Notes: generated by a model not told the origin, from the letters alone. A DNA stretch of 64,000 nt from Variovorax paradoxus (GCF_018614915.1 NZ_JAGGNU010000014.1:242143-306142); one strand, 5' to 3'. Numbered from the stretch's first letter, positions 38,726 through 47,414 are shown. A program made the numbers and translations.

Positions 38726-39522
38726 GGCTTGGGGTCTTTTTTGAGCAGCTCGTCGACGACGAACATGATGTCGCGTTCCAGCGGCACCAGGTGCTGGCCG
38801 TTGTCGACGCACAAGGTGGTGCCGGTCACGCTGGGCGTGCCGGCGAGGAAGACGCAGGCGCGCGCCACGTCGGCCGGATCGGTGGGCCGGCGCAGCAGGT
38901 TGGCGCGCGAGGCCCGCTCGAAATTGGCCTGGTTCTGCGGCCCGCTGACAAAGAGAATGCCCGGCGCCACGCCGCAGACGCGCACCGCGGGCGCCAGCGA
39001 CTGGGCCTGCAGCGCGACGGCACGCTCCAGCGCCAGCTTGGACACGGTGTAGGAAAAATAGTCGGGGTTCAGGTTGTAGACCTTCTGGTCCAGGATGTGG
39101 ATCGCCGAACGGTCGATGCCGTCGCCAGGCCTGCCGCTTTTGGCGAGCAAGCGCGCAAAGGAAAGCGGCGCGATCAGGTTCAGGCCGAGCTGGCGCAGCG
39201 CGGCCTCGGGGTCGAAATCCAGGCCGGTGTCGGGCTCGAAGGTCGACGCATTGTTGACGATGCAGCCGAGCGGGCCGTCGGCCCCGATTTGTGCGACCAG
39301 CGCGCGCCTTCCTTCTTCGCTCGCAATGTCGGCTTCGACGGCGGTGGCGGTATGCCCTTCGCCACGCAGACGCGCGCACAGCACCTCGGCCTCGTCGCGC
39401 GAGGCGCGGTACTGGCACCACACCGTCCAGCCCGCGCGCGCAAAGGCCTCGCAGGCGGCGGCGCCGAGCCGCTGGCCGCCGCCGGTCACGAGCACGCCGG
39501 TGCGTGGGGTCGATTCAGCCAT
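38722..39522 (-). CDS. Short-chain dehydrogenase, pteridine reductase/FolM-like
   Basis: NAD(P)-dependent SDR of 266 residues. The cofactor motif is TGGGQRLG (13-20), fitting TGx3RxG, which marks pteridine reductases (PTR1, FolM) as opposed to the usual TGx3GxG. The catalytic region has Asp in place of the usual Ser (IHILDQKVYN) and YxxxK in SYTVSK, again like PTR1. It probably reduces dihydropterin or dihydromonapterin. It is overlapped by folB downstream and faces the MidA-type gene with start codons only 17 bp apart. Confidence 0.8.
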   Translation of the reverse strand: MAESTPRTGVLVTGGGQRLGAAACEAFARAGWTVWCQYRASRDEAEVLCARLRGEGHTATAVEADIASEEGRRALVAQIGADGPLGCIVNNASTFEPDTGLDFDPEAALRQLGLNLIAPLSFARLLAKSGRPGDGIDRSAIHILDQKVYNLNPDYFSYTVSKLALERAVALQAQSLAPAVRVCGVAPGILFVSGPQNQANFERASRANLLRRPTDPADVARACVFLAGTPSVTGTTLCVDNGQHLVPLERDIMFVVDELLKKDPKP

Positions 39523-39539
39523 CCTGATAGATTTCCCGT

Positions 39540-40637
39540 ATGAACCAGGAGCACGGCGCCGAACGCGCCACCCCCTTGACCCGGATTATCGATGCCACCC
39601 TGCAGCGCGCCGGGGGCTGGCTGCCATTTGACCGTTTCATGGCCCTGGCTCTTTATGCCCCGGGCCTGGGCTACTACGCCAACGCGAGCCGCAAGTTCGG
39701 CCATATGCCCTCCACGGGCAGCGACTTCGTGACCGCGCCCGAGCTCACGCCGCTGTTCGGCCGTGCACTGGCCGTTCAACTGGCCGAGGCGCTTGCGAAG
39801 ACCGGGACCGACGAGCTCTGGGAGTTCGGCGCCGGCTCGGGCGCGCTCGCGCTGCAGCTGCTCGATGCCCTGGGCGAGCGCGTCGCGCGCTATCGCATCG
39901 TCGACCTGTCCGGCAGCCTGCGCGAGCGCCAGCAACAGGCACTGGCCGCCCATGCCGGCAAGGTCGAGTGGCTGGCCGAGCTGCCGGCCGAGATGCGGGG
40001 CGTCGTCATAGGCAACGAGGTGCTCGATGCGATGCCGGTGCAGCTGCTGGCGCGCAGCGGCGGTGCGTGGGTCGAGCGCGGCGTGGTGCGCAGCGGCGAG
40101 GGCTTCGCCTGGGAAGATCGGCCCACCGAGCTGCGGCCGCCGGTCGAGGTGGAGGGCGCGCACGACTACCTGACCGAGATCCACCCCCAGGCGCGGGCCT
40201 TCGTCGCCACGCTCGCCGACAGGCTGAAAGCGGGCGCGGCCTTCTTCATCGACTACGGCTTTCCCGAGGCCGAGTACTACCACCCGCAGCGCCACATGGG
40301 CACCGTGATGTGCCACCGCGGGCACGAGGCCGACGGCGACCCGCTCGCCGACGTCGGCGCGAAGGACATCACCGCCCACGTCGACTTCACCGGCGTGGCG
40401 CTCGCGGGCCAGGAGGCCGGCCTCGAAGTGCTGGGCTACACGAGCCAGGCGAGGTTTCTGCTCAATGCGGGCATCCTGCCGATGATGGAACAGGCCACGC
40501 TGGCGGAACGCACGCTGGCCGCGCGCCTGATCCACGAGCACGAGATGGGCGAACTGTTCAAGGTGATCGGCTTCGCCGCCGGCGCGCCCTGGGAGGCGCT
40601 CGGCTTCGCCGAGGGCGACCGCAGCCACACGCTCTGA
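39540..40637 (+). CDS. SAM-dependent methyltransferase, MidA/NDUFAF7 family
   Basis: Protein of 365 residues in the DUF185/MidA family. Class I methyltransferase motif EFGAGSGALALQLLDAL lies near 95-110, and family blocks ALYAPGLGYYAN, FVTAPELTPLFG and GNEVLDAMPV are present. In eukaryotes the relative NDUFAF7 methylates an arginine of complex I subunit NDUFS2; the bacterial target is not established. The start has no good Shine-Dalgarno sequence and lies 17 bp from the divergent reductase start, so leaderless or internal-promoter transcription is possible. Confidence 0.87.
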   Translation: MNQEHGAERATPLTRIIDATLQRAGGWLPFDRFMALALYAPGLGYYANASRKFGHMPSTGSDFVTAPELTPLFGRALAVQLAEALAKTGTDELWEFGAGSGALALQLLDALGERVARYRIVDLSGSLRERQQQALAAHAGKVEWLAELPAEMRGVVIGNEVLDAMPVQLLARSGGAWVERGVVRSGEGFAWEDRPTELRPPVEVEGAHDYLTEIHPQARAFVATLADRLKAGAAFFIDYGFPEAEYYHPQRHMGTVMCHRGHEADGDPLADVGAKDITAHVDFTGVALAGQEAGLEVLGYTSQARFLLNAGILPMMEQATLAERTLAARLIHEHEMGELFKVIGFAAGAPWEALGFAEGDRSHTL

Positions 40638-40669
40638 GGCGATCGGCGGATTCATTGACAATGGGCCGC

Positions 40670-41560
40670 ATGACTGCCGTCCCGCTTTCAAGCACCGCGC
40701 CGGCCCAGGATTTCGAAGTACGCCGCTTCGATGCCCCGGTCGGCGCCGAAGTCCTCGGTCTCGATATCGCACAGCCGATCAACGAGGCCGATTTCGCACG
40801 CATCCACCGCGCGCACCTCGACCACCACGTGCTCGTGTTCCGCGGCCAGCGGATCACGCCGGCCCAGCACATCGCCTTCAGCCGCCGCTTCGGCCCGCTC
40901 GAGATCCACGTGCTGCACCAGTTCCATCTCGAGAACCATCCCGAGATCCTGATCGTCTCCAACATCAAGAAGGAGAACGGCGAGCCCTTGGGCCTCGGCG
41001 ATGCCGGCGCCTACTGGCATTCCGACATCTCCTACAAGCCCGAGCCCAGCCTCGGCTCGCTGCTGCATGCGCAGGAACTGCCGAGCGAAGGCGGCGACAC
41101 GCTCTTCGCCGACCAGCACCTGGCCTGGGAGGGCCTAGCCCCCGAATTGCAGCGCCGCATCCTGCCGCTCAAGGCCGAGCACAGCTACCTCGCCAAGTAC
41201 GAGGAGCTGCGCGCGAAGAACCCGTGGCGCCCCAAGCTCTCGCAGGCGCAGATCGACAAGGTCGCGCCGGCCGTGCAGCCGGTGGTGCGCACGCATCCCG
41301 AGACCGGCCGCAGGGCGCTCTTCGTCAGCGAACACTTCACGACCCGCATCGTCGGCCTGCCGCAGGACGAAAGCGATGCCTTGCTGGCCGAGCTGTTCGC
41401 GCACAGCGTGAAGCCCGAATACGTCTATCGCCACCGCTGGGCGCCGCACGACCTGGTGTTCTGGGACAACCGCTCGCTGATGCACCTGGCCGCGGGCACG
41501 CCCGACGAACTGCGACGCAAGCTCTATCGCACCACCGTCCAGGGCGACACGCCTTTCTAA
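40670..41560 (+). CDS. TauD/TfdA family Fe(II)/2-oxoglutarate dioxygenase
   Basis: Non-haem iron dioxygenase of 296 residues. The metal triad is visible as His117-x-Asp119 (YWHSD) and His272 (RSLMH), and an Arg downstream (about 287, RTTVQG) would hold 2-oxoglutarate. Members oxidise taurine, alkyl sulphates, 2,4-D or other compounds; the substrate here is unknown because no transport or sulphonate genes are nearby. Two in-frame ATGs at 40661 and 40670 are both possible and neither has a strong ribosome binding site; I use the second. It follows the MidA-type gene on the same strand. Confidence 0.88.
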   Translation: MTAVPLSSTAPAQDFEVRRFDAPVGAEVLGLDIAQPINEADFARIHRAHLDHHVLVFRGQRITPAQHIAFSRRFGPLEIHVLHQFHLENHPEILIVSNIKKENGEPLGLGDAGAYWHSDISYKPEPSLGSLLHAQELPSEGGDTLFADQHLAWEGLAPELQRRILPLKAEHSYLAKYEELRAKNPWRPKLSQAQIDKVAPAVQPVVRTHPETGRRALFVSEHFTTRIVGLPQDESDALLAELFAHSVKPEYVYRHRWAPHDLVFWDNRSLMHLAAGTPDELRRKLYRTTVQGDTPF

Positions 41561-41588
41561 GCCGTGCGAGGCTGGGGGGGCAGCAGCG

Positions 41589-41978
41589 CTAGGTCGGCTG
41601 GCCGCCGCGCCGCCGCATCGCGCGCAGCTCGCCCATCAGGAAGCCGTTGGCGTCGTGCAGCTTGCCGTCCGCGAGCTTGACCATGTAGGGCTTGCCGGTC
41701 ACTTCCGAGCGCGAGGCGCAGCGATCGATGAAGTCCTCCGCGGTCACGATCTCTTTCCTGAAGTGCTCGTACTTCGCCTGCATGTGCTCGGCCGCCTCGG
41801 CCGCATCGTGAGGCTCGCCGTTGCGCATGAAGGTCATCGTGCTCATGCCCCGTACCCACCCGATGAGCGCCGCGATGAGCTTGTGTTCTTCGGCCGAAGG
41901 GGTTGCCATGGCGCTCGGCGCAAGCGCCGGCAGCAGCGCAAGCGCTGTGAAGCCCAACCATTGACGACGATGCTGCAT
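41589..41978 (-). CDS. DUF5329 family exported protein
   Basis: A 129-residue protein with a signal peptide (hydrophobic 8-22, cleavage near AMATP). The conserved block runs from IAALIGWVRG, FMRNGEPH and AAEHMQAK through TAEDFIDRCASRSEVTGKPY, which I recognise as DUF5329. Predicted periplasmic and helical, function unknown. It converges with the dioxygenase gene (28 bases apart) and is divergent from the HisN-like gene. Confidence 0.75.
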   Translation of the reverse strand: MQHRRQWLGFTALALLPALAPSAMATPSAEEHKLIAALIGWVRGMSTMTFMRNGEPHDAAEAAEHMQAKYEHFRKEIVTAEDFIDRCASRSEVTGKPYMVKLADGKLHDANGFLMGELRAMRRRGGQPT

Positions 41979-42091
41979 TCCGGTCCTTTGTTCGATTTGT
42001 TCGATGTGCGAGGGGCATGCTGGCGCAGGCCGGTGGCCGTGTCAAACCGCCGGCTCGGGTCTAATCTCGGTCTTTGCCTCTTGCTGCAGCC

Positions 42092-42889
42092 ATGCCTCCT
42101 TCCGTTTCACCTTCAGACGAACTGCGCATCGCCCATGCGCTGGCCGACGCGGCCGCCGCGCAGTCGCTGAAGTACTTCCGCACCCCGCTCGACATCGTCA
42201 CCAAGGCCGACGAGAGCCCGGTCACCCTGGCCGACCGCGCGGCCGAGAGCGCGATGCGCGAGATCCTTGGCAGAGAACGCCCGGCCGACGGCATCTTCGG
42301 CGAGGAGCACGGCCTGGAGCGCGTGGACGCCGACAGCGTCTGGGTGCTCGATCCGATCGACGGCACGCGCAGCTTCATCACTGGTTCGCCGCTCTGGGGC
42401 ACGCTGATCGCGCTGGTGCGCGGCGGCCGCGTCGAGCTCGGCATGGTCGACATGCCGGTGCTTCGCGAGCGCTGGATCGGCCGGGCCGGCATCGGGGCCG
42501 AGCGCGACGGGCAGGCGGTACGCGCGAGCGGCTGCAGCGCGGTCGCCGAGGCGCGCATCGTCACCACCTCGCCCGACATCTTCAATGCCGCCGACTGGAA
42601 GGCCTTCGACACGCTGAGCCGCCGCTGTGCGATGCGCCGCTTCGGCGGCGATTGCTACGGCTATGCGCAGCTCGCGGGCGGCACCATCGACCTGGTGGTC
42701 GAGACCGGCCTGCAGCCCTACGACTACCTGGGCCCGGCGGGATTGATCGAGGCCGCGGGCGGCGTGATCACCGACTGGCAGGGCCTGCCGCTCAACCTGC
42801 AGTCGGACGGCCGCGTGATCGCCGCGGCCACCCCCGCGCTGCACAGCGAGGCGCTGGAGGTGCTGGGCGCGGCGGCAGGCGGCGGCTGA
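42092..42889 (+). CDS. Inositol monophosphatase family protein, HisN-like
   Basis: Metal-dependent phosphatase of 265 residues. Metal ligands are visible at Glu71-Glu72 (GEEHG) and in WVLDPIDGTRSF (Asp87, Asp90), with a third block QPYDYLGPAGLIEAAGG. GTRSFITGSPLWGTLIAL and the overall length favour the HisN-type histidinol-phosphate phosphatase branch over SuhB. I start at ATG 42092; an in-frame TTG six codons earlier is possible. It is not linked to other his genes here, so the substrate remains open. Confidence 0.83.
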   Translation: MPPSVSPSDELRIAHALADAAAAQSLKYFRTPLDIVTKADESPVTLADRAAESAMREILGRERPADGIFGEEHGLERVDADSVWVLDPIDGTRSFITGSPLWGTLIALVRGGRVELGMVDMPVLRERWIGRAGIGAERDGQAVRASGCSAVAEARIVTTSPDIFNAADWKAFDTLSRRCAMRRFGGDCYGYAQLAGGTIDLVVETGLQPYDYLGPAGLIEAAGGVITDWQGLPLNLQSDGRVIAAATPALHSEALEVLGAAAGGG

Positions 42890-43028
42890 AGAAAAGAGCC
42901 AGCGGGCGGGACATTCGTCCTGCCTTGTCGGCCGCTGCAGTGCCCGATCGGGACAAGCGCCCCAGGACAATCCGCCGCACGGATCGAACAATCGATGCTC
43001 CCCTCACTGTTTCGCGGGAGTTCATTCG

Positions 43029-43952
43029 ATGTCCGTTCATGCCGTTCATGCCGTCCACGCGGCCACCCCCAAGCGCTTCCATGTCGCGCATGCCTTCGAT
43101 GCCTCCGCCTTGCCCTCGCGGCATTTGGCCTCGCTGGCGCTGGTCGATGTCGAGGCTGTAGCGGGCGGCGCCCACCAGGGGCTGCCGCACGACCTCTACA
43201 TGGTCACGGCCTACTGCGGCGAAGGCCTGGACTGCCGCAGCGCCAACGATGGCGCTGCACTGCGCGTGGTGGTCTCCGGCCTGCGCTCGAAGCCGGTGCA
43301 CTTCGACACCCAGGGCCGGGGCCAGATGGCCGTCGCGACACTGACCCCGCTCGGCTTGCTGCGCGCCTTCGCCCGTCCCTTGGACGACCTGGTCGACGAA
43401 CGGCTGCCGCTTCGCGACCTGGTCTCTGCGCCGCAGGAGGCGCTGCTGCACGGCGCGCTGATGGACGCGGCTTCCGGCCCGGAGCGCAGCGCCGTGCTCG
43501 GCCGTTGGCTCGAATGCCGCATCGGCGAACGCCGTGCGCTGGGCTGGCAGGCCGAACGTGCCGCCGCTGCCGCGATGTCGCTGCTCGAGGCACCCGGCAC
43601 GCCGATCGAGGAACTGGCGCTGCGGCACCAGGTGAGCCGGCGCCAGCTCGAGCGCGACTTCCGGCGCTGGCTCGGCCTGGCGCCGGGCAGCTATGCGCGC
43701 CTGGTGCGCTTCCAGCGCGCCGCCAGCGCGGTTGCCGACGGGATGGCGCTGGCGCACGTGGCGGCCGACCAGGGCTATGCCGACCAGGCCCACATGACAC
43801 GCGCCTTCGGCGAGATCGCCGGCGTGACGCCGCGGCAGCTGCGCGAGCGTGCCCATGCCGCAGCCGCCCTGCGCGCGGCCTTCGCCCATCGCATGATCAT
43901 GCTGCCCGGCGCGTCCGCTCTGCAGGCCGTTTCGGCCAGGCTCGCGGCCTGA
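43029..43952 (+). CDS. AraC family transcriptional regulator
   Basis: Regulator of 307 residues. The C-terminal ~100 residues (about 185-285) form the two helix-turn-helix units of AraC/XylS proteins (ELALRHQVSRRQLERDFRRWLG; VAADQGYADQAHMTRAFGEIAGVTPRQLR). The N-terminal part is a sensor-like domain I do not recognise with certainty. A GGGAG sits upstream of the ATG. No obvious target operon is adjacent: the HisN-like gene precedes on the same strand and a small hypothetical gene follows on the other. Confidence 0.85.
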   Translation: MSVHAVHAVHAATPKRFHVAHAFDASALPSRHLASLALVDVEAVAGGAHQGLPHDLYMVTAYCGEGLDCRSANDGAALRVVVSGLRSKPVHFDTQGRGQMAVATLTPLGLLRAFARPLDDLVDERLPLRDLVSAPQEALLHGALMDAASGPERSAVLGRWLECRIGERRALGWQAERAAAAAMSLLEAPGTPIEELALRHQVSRRQLERDFRRWLGLAPGSYARLVRFQRAASAVADGMALAHVAADQGYADQAHMTRAFGEIAGVTPRQLRERAHAAAALRAAFAHRMIMLPGASALQAVSARLAA

Positions 43953-44033
43953 GGGGCGAACAGGGTGTGCGCCTTGCGTTGGACAGAGCCTCGATGATCC
44001 GCAGGCGCAGCCCGCGAGTCTTGCAGTTTTGCG

Positions 44034-44237
44034 TCATGCGCGCCGTTGCAGCGCGGCTTCGCGCGCGGGTGCTTCGGTGCTTGCGCGCAGCAGCTCTTCC
44101 TGCAGTGCCGCACGCAAGCGGCCGCGCGCGCGTTGCGGCCCCTCGTGGTCGTACTCCTGGTCGAGTTCGCAGTGCAGGTAGTAGTCGACCTGGGCCATCA
44201 GGCGCTCGGTCGATGCGGCGAGCTGTCTGTCGTTCAT
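44034..44237 (-). CDS. Small hypothetical protein
   Basis: A 67-residue, mostly helical, charged protein (MNDRQLAASTERLMAQVDYYLHC...) with no signal peptide or known motif. AAGG lies just before the ATG. It stands alone between the AraC gene and the DUF2905 gene. The regular amphipathic pattern and the ribosome binding site make it plausible, but I cannot assign a family. Confidence 0.5.
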   Translation of the reverse strand: MNDRQLAASTERLMAQVDYYLHCELDQEYDHEGPQRARGRLRAALQEELLRASTEAPAREAALQRRA

Positions 44238-44358
44238 CCTTCGCTTTCGTGTGATTCAGTGGAGCGGGCGAGTTTGGACAGCGCGCCGCGATCCGTCTTG
44301 GACCCTTGCGACATCGTGGTCGACCGTGTGCCGCAGCGCAGCCCGCTAGACTCTTCAC

Positions 44359-44553
44359 ATGATTCGCTGGCTGATCGTCGTCGTCCTCGCGCTGCTGCTG
44401 ATGAGCGGGCTCACCGCCTGGCTGCGCCGCTTCGGCTTCGGGCGCCTGCCCGGCGACTTCGAGTTCCGTGCCTTCGGGCGCGAATGGCAGTTGCCGATCG
44501 GAAGCACGGTGGTGCTCAGCATGATCGCGGCATTGATCGCGAAATGGATTTAA
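44359..44553 (+). CDS. DUF2905 family small membrane protein
   Basis: A 64-residue protein with two hydrophobic segments (about 3-20 and 48-62) around a short polar part with the family hallmark GFGRLPGDFEFRA. Function unknown. It ends four bases before the ROK kinase start and is probably cotranscribed with it. Confidence 0.85.
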   Translation: MIRWLIVVVLALLLMSGLTAWLRRFGFGRLPGDFEFRAFGREWQLPIGSTVVLSMIAALIAKWI

Positions 44554-44557
44554 ACCG

Positions 44558-45484
44558 ATGAGAGCCTGCGTGGACATCGGCGGCACCAAGGTGGCCGTGA
44601 GCCTGTCGCCCGACAGCGCATCCCCGCTGGTCGGCCGGCGCAGCGAACCGACCGCCAAGACCGGCGACAACGATGCGGTTGCGCTGCAGATCCTGCGGCT
44701 CATCGACGAGATTTGCGCCGAGCAGGGCATCGCCGCCGATTCGATCGATCGCGTGGGCGTGTCCTCGGCCGGCCCCTTCGTGCTGCGCGACGGCATGTTC
44801 GAGCTGGCCACGCCCAATATCTGCGGCGGCATCGCGGGCCCGGCACGCGGCCTGCCCAACCGGTGGATGACGGCAATCGTCGAGGCGCCGCTCAAGCAGC
44901 GCTTCGCTCACGTGCGGGTCGAGAACGACGCGGTGGCCGCGCTCGAGGCCGAGCGCCGCTGGGGTGCGCTGCAAGGCGCCGACCACTGCGCCTACGTCAC
45001 CTGGAGCACCGGCGTCGGCGTGGGCCTGTGCGTGGACGGCCGCGTCCTGCACGGCAAGAACGGCAATGCGGGCCACGCGGGCCACAGCTTCGTGGTGGAC
45101 GACGACAGCAATGCGCTGTGCGGCTGCGGCAACGTCGGCGACGTCGAGGGCCTCGCCGCCGGCAACTCGATCGCGCGCCGCTTCGGGCATCCGGCCGCCG
45201 ATCTCTTCGCCGCGGCGGCCGCGGGCGACCCGCAGGCGCTGGCCACTGCCGATGCGCTGTGCCGCGTGATGGGCCGCATGCTCTACAACCTGGTCGCCAC
45301 GCTCGACCTCGAGCGCATCAGCCTTGGCGGCAGCGTGTTCTGGAACAACCGCGAATTCCTGCTGCCGCGCCTGCAGGCGCAGATCGACGGCAAGCTGGTG
45401 GCGCTGACGCGCGGCGTGCTGCTGGTGCCGGCGGGACTAGGCGACAAGGTAGGGGACTACGCGGCGCTGGCGCTCCTCGATTGA
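44558..45484 (+). CDS. ROK family sugar kinase
   Basis: Kinase of 308 residues: ATP-binding DIGGTK (6-11), general base Asp124 (VENDA) and the ROK signature region. The zinc cluster normally written CxCGxxGCxE reads CGCGNVGDVE here (188-197): two Cys are kept and the third is replaced by Asp195. Substrates of the family include glucose, N-acetylmannosamine and fructose; none can be chosen from context, although a trehalose operon lies 2 kb away. Its 3' end overlaps the convergent MocR-type gene by 48 bases. Confidence 0.87.
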   Translation: MRACVDIGGTKVAVSLSPDSASPLVGRRSEPTAKTGDNDAVALQILRLIDEICAEQGIAADSIDRVGVSSAGPFVLRDGMFELATPNICGGIAGPARGLPNRWMTAIVEAPLKQRFAHVRVENDAVAALEAERRWGALQGADHCAYVTWSTGVGVGLCVDGRVLHGKNGNAGHAGHSFVVDDDSNALCGCGNVGDVEGLAAGNSIARRFGHPAADLFAAAAAGDPQALATADALCRVMGRMLYNLVATLDLERISLGGSVFWNNREFLLPRLQAQIDGKLVALTRGVLLVPAGLGDKVGDYAALALLD

Positions 45485-46933
45485 AGGCCGCCGCGCCTGG
45501 CCGCAGGCCGCCACGATCTGTCCCAGCCGGCGCAGGCCCGCATCGACCGCCTCGCCATAGGGCCAGCCGCAATTGATGCGCAGGTAGTGGTCGAAGCGCG
45601 AGGAGTTCGAGAACAGCGTGCCGGGCGCCACCACGATCCGCTCGGCGATGGCCGCGTCGAAGACCTGTGCGGAAGACAGGCGTTCGGGCAGCTCGACCCA
45701 CAGCTGCAGCCCGCCGGGCGGCAGGTTGATCCGCGTCCCCGCAGGAAAGTAGCCTGCGATCGCATCGGCAGTCTGCTCGCGCTGCGCCTTCAGGCAGCTG
45801 CGCAGGCGGCGCAGGTGGCGGTCGTAGCCGCCGGTGCCCATAAACAGGGCGGCCCCGGCCTGCGAGAGTTCCTCGTTGTTGCGCGTCTGCGCGAACTTGA
45901 GCATCTCCACCCGCGCCTGCCAGCGTCCCGCCGCGATCCAGCCCAGCCGCAGGCCAGGTGCGAGGACCTTGTGCAGCGAGGCACAGTGGATCACGTTGCC
46001 GGACGTATCGAAGGACTTGAGTGCCCGCGGCGGCACCGGTGCGTCGACGAGCTCGCTGTAGGTGTCGTCCTCGATCAACGGGATTGCCTGCTGTTCGCAC
46101 AGCCGCGCGAGCCGCGCCTTGTGGGCATCGGGCATCACGCTGCCCAGCGGGTTCTGCAGGTGCGGCACGACCACCACGGCCTTGATGTTGTCGTAGGTGC
46201 GAATCGCGAGCTCCAGCGCCTCGATCGAGATGCCGGTCTGCGGGCTGGTCGGGATCTCGAGCGCTTGCAGCCCCAGGCTTTCGAGCACCTGCAGCAGGCC
46301 GTAGAAGGTGGGTGATTCCACTGCCACCGTGTCGCCCGGCTGCGCCACCGCGCGCAGCGCGAGATTCAGCGCTTCGATGCAGCCGTTGGTGACCAGGATG
46401 TCGTCCGGCGAGATCGTCATGCCCGCGCGCAGGCTGCGCTGCGCGAGCACCTCCCGGAACGGGCGATGGCCCTTCAGCGGTGCGGCGACCGCCAGCATGC
46501 CGGGGCGCTGGCGCAGCATGCGTGTCATGGCGTTGCGCAGCGCCTCGTCGGGATAGAGCTGCGGCGCGCCGCGCGCGATGGAGAGGTCGAGCTTCTCGGG
46601 AAGCTGCCGGCGGCGGGCCACGAAGTCGGACACCTTGGCGTGGATGCCGACGTACTGCGCCGGGTCGGGCGCCCGGTCGGCCGCAGGTTCGTCCATGGGC
46701 GCGATCGACAGCCGCCGCGGGCGCCGCACGAAGTAGCCCGAGCGGTCGCGCGCCTCGACCCAGCCCTCGCTTTCCATCGCGCGGCACAGCTGCAGCGCGG
46801 TCGACAGGCTGATGCCGTGCAGGCGCATCAGGCTGCGCAGCGAGGGCAGCTTGTCCCCGGGCTTGAGCGAGCCGGCGCGGATCGCGTCCAGGTAGTGCGC
46901 AGCCAGCTGCCGGTAGAGCGGGGGTGAGTCCAT
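45437..46933 (-). CDS. MocR-type regulator (GntR helix-turn-helix fused to aminotransferase domain)
   Basis: Protein of 498 residues: an N-terminal GntR-type winged helix (about 5-70, PLYRQLAAHYLDAIRAGSLKPGDKLPSLR) fused to a fold-type I aminotransferase-like domain (about 115-470). PLP-contacting residues are present: Asn261, Asp290, Tyr292 and the Schiff-base Lys322 (ASLHKVLAPGLRLGW). Such proteins sense PLP or PLP-amino acid adducts and usually control a divergent gene. Divergent here is a small DUF2917-like gene 151 bp away, with a direct repeat between them. The start is the ATG at 46933, which begins directly before the winged-helix domain. Confidence 0.9.
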   Translation of the reverse strand: MDSPPLYRQLAAHYLDAIRAGSLKPGDKLPSLRSLMRLHGISLSTALQLCRAMESEGWVEARDRSGYFVRRPRRLSIAPMDEPAADRAPDPAQYVGIHAKVSDFVARRRQLPEKLDLSIARGAPQLYPDEALRNAMTRMLRQRPGMLAVAAPLKGHRPFREVLAQRSLRAGMTISPDDILVTNGCIEALNLALRAVAQPGDTVAVESPTFYGLLQVLESLGLQALEIPTSPQTGISIEALELAIRTYDNIKAVVVVPHLQNPLGSVMPDAHKARLARLCEQQAIPLIEDDTYSELVDAPVPPRALKSFDTSGNVIHCASLHKVLAPGLRLGWIAAGRWQARVEMLKFAQTRNNEELSQAGAALFMGTGGYDRHLRRLRSCLKAQREQTADAIAGYFPAGTRINLPPGGLQLWVELPERLSSAQVFDAAIAERIVVAPGTLFSNSSRFDHYLRINCGWPYGEAVDAGLRRLGQIVAACGQARRPSIEERQRRVVPYLVA

Positions 46934-46965
46934 GGCTTCGATGCTCCGGCAATGGCGGCGGGGGA

Positions 46966-47004
46966 AACAGATGCAGATGCGGGGGAAAAGGACCATAACA
47001 GATG
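46966..47004. promoter_or_regulatory. Direct repeat, candidate MocR operator
   Basis: The octamer AACAGATG occurs at 46966-46973 and again at 46997-47004, 31 bp start to start (about three turns), in the 151-bp intergenic region between the MocR-type gene and its divergent neighbour. MocR proteins such as GabR bind spaced direct repeats, so this is a reasonable operator candidate. TATGGT on the minus strand just beside the second copy could be the -10 of the regulator gene. Confidence 0.45.
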
Positions 47005-47084
47005 GATCGGCACACCGCTGTTGTGCTTCCGATGGCCTCTGGCTGTGCCTGTTTTTCCGGCAGGCCGCTGCCTACGATCGAGCC

Positions 47085-47402
47085 ATGACTAGCGAACTCA
47101 TTCCCGAATCCATCCGCCTGCAGCCGGGCCAGTCGCTGCGCGTTGCCCTCGATGCCGGCCGGTCGCTGCTGGTTGCGGAAGGCGCGGTGCGCATCGTGTC
47201 GCCGCCATCGTGGTTCGGTGAGACCGTGTTCACCGCCACGGCCACGCTCGCGGAAGGCGAGGTCTACCTGGCGGAACGCGGCGGCTGGATCGAGATCGCC
47301 GCGCTGACATCGGTGCGGCTTTGCGGGGTGTCGCAGGCGGCACCCGCCCGGCCTGTTCTCGGCTCGCGCGTCGCGCGGCTGGTGCAGCTGCTCTTCGCCT
47401 AG
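47085..47402 (+). CDS. Small DUF2917-like protein
   Basis: Protein of 105 residues without signal peptide, predicted mostly beta (IRLQPGQSLRVALDAGRSLLVAEGAVRIV ... ATLAEGEVYLAERGGWIEIAAL). The pattern of a short cupin-like sheet with a final Gly/Trp block resembles DUF2917 proteins such as the one at 58.0 kb, but identity is low. It is divergent from the MocR-type regulator, making it the likely regulated gene. Its stop codon lies within a palindrome shared with the otsA stop. Confidence 0.6.
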   Translation: MTSELIPESIRLQPGQSLRVALDAGRSLLVAEGAVRIVSPPSWFGETVFTATATLAEGEVYLAERGGWIEIAALTSVRLCGVSQAAPARPVLGSRVARLVQLLFA

Positions 47403-47414
47403 GGTTAGCAGGCC

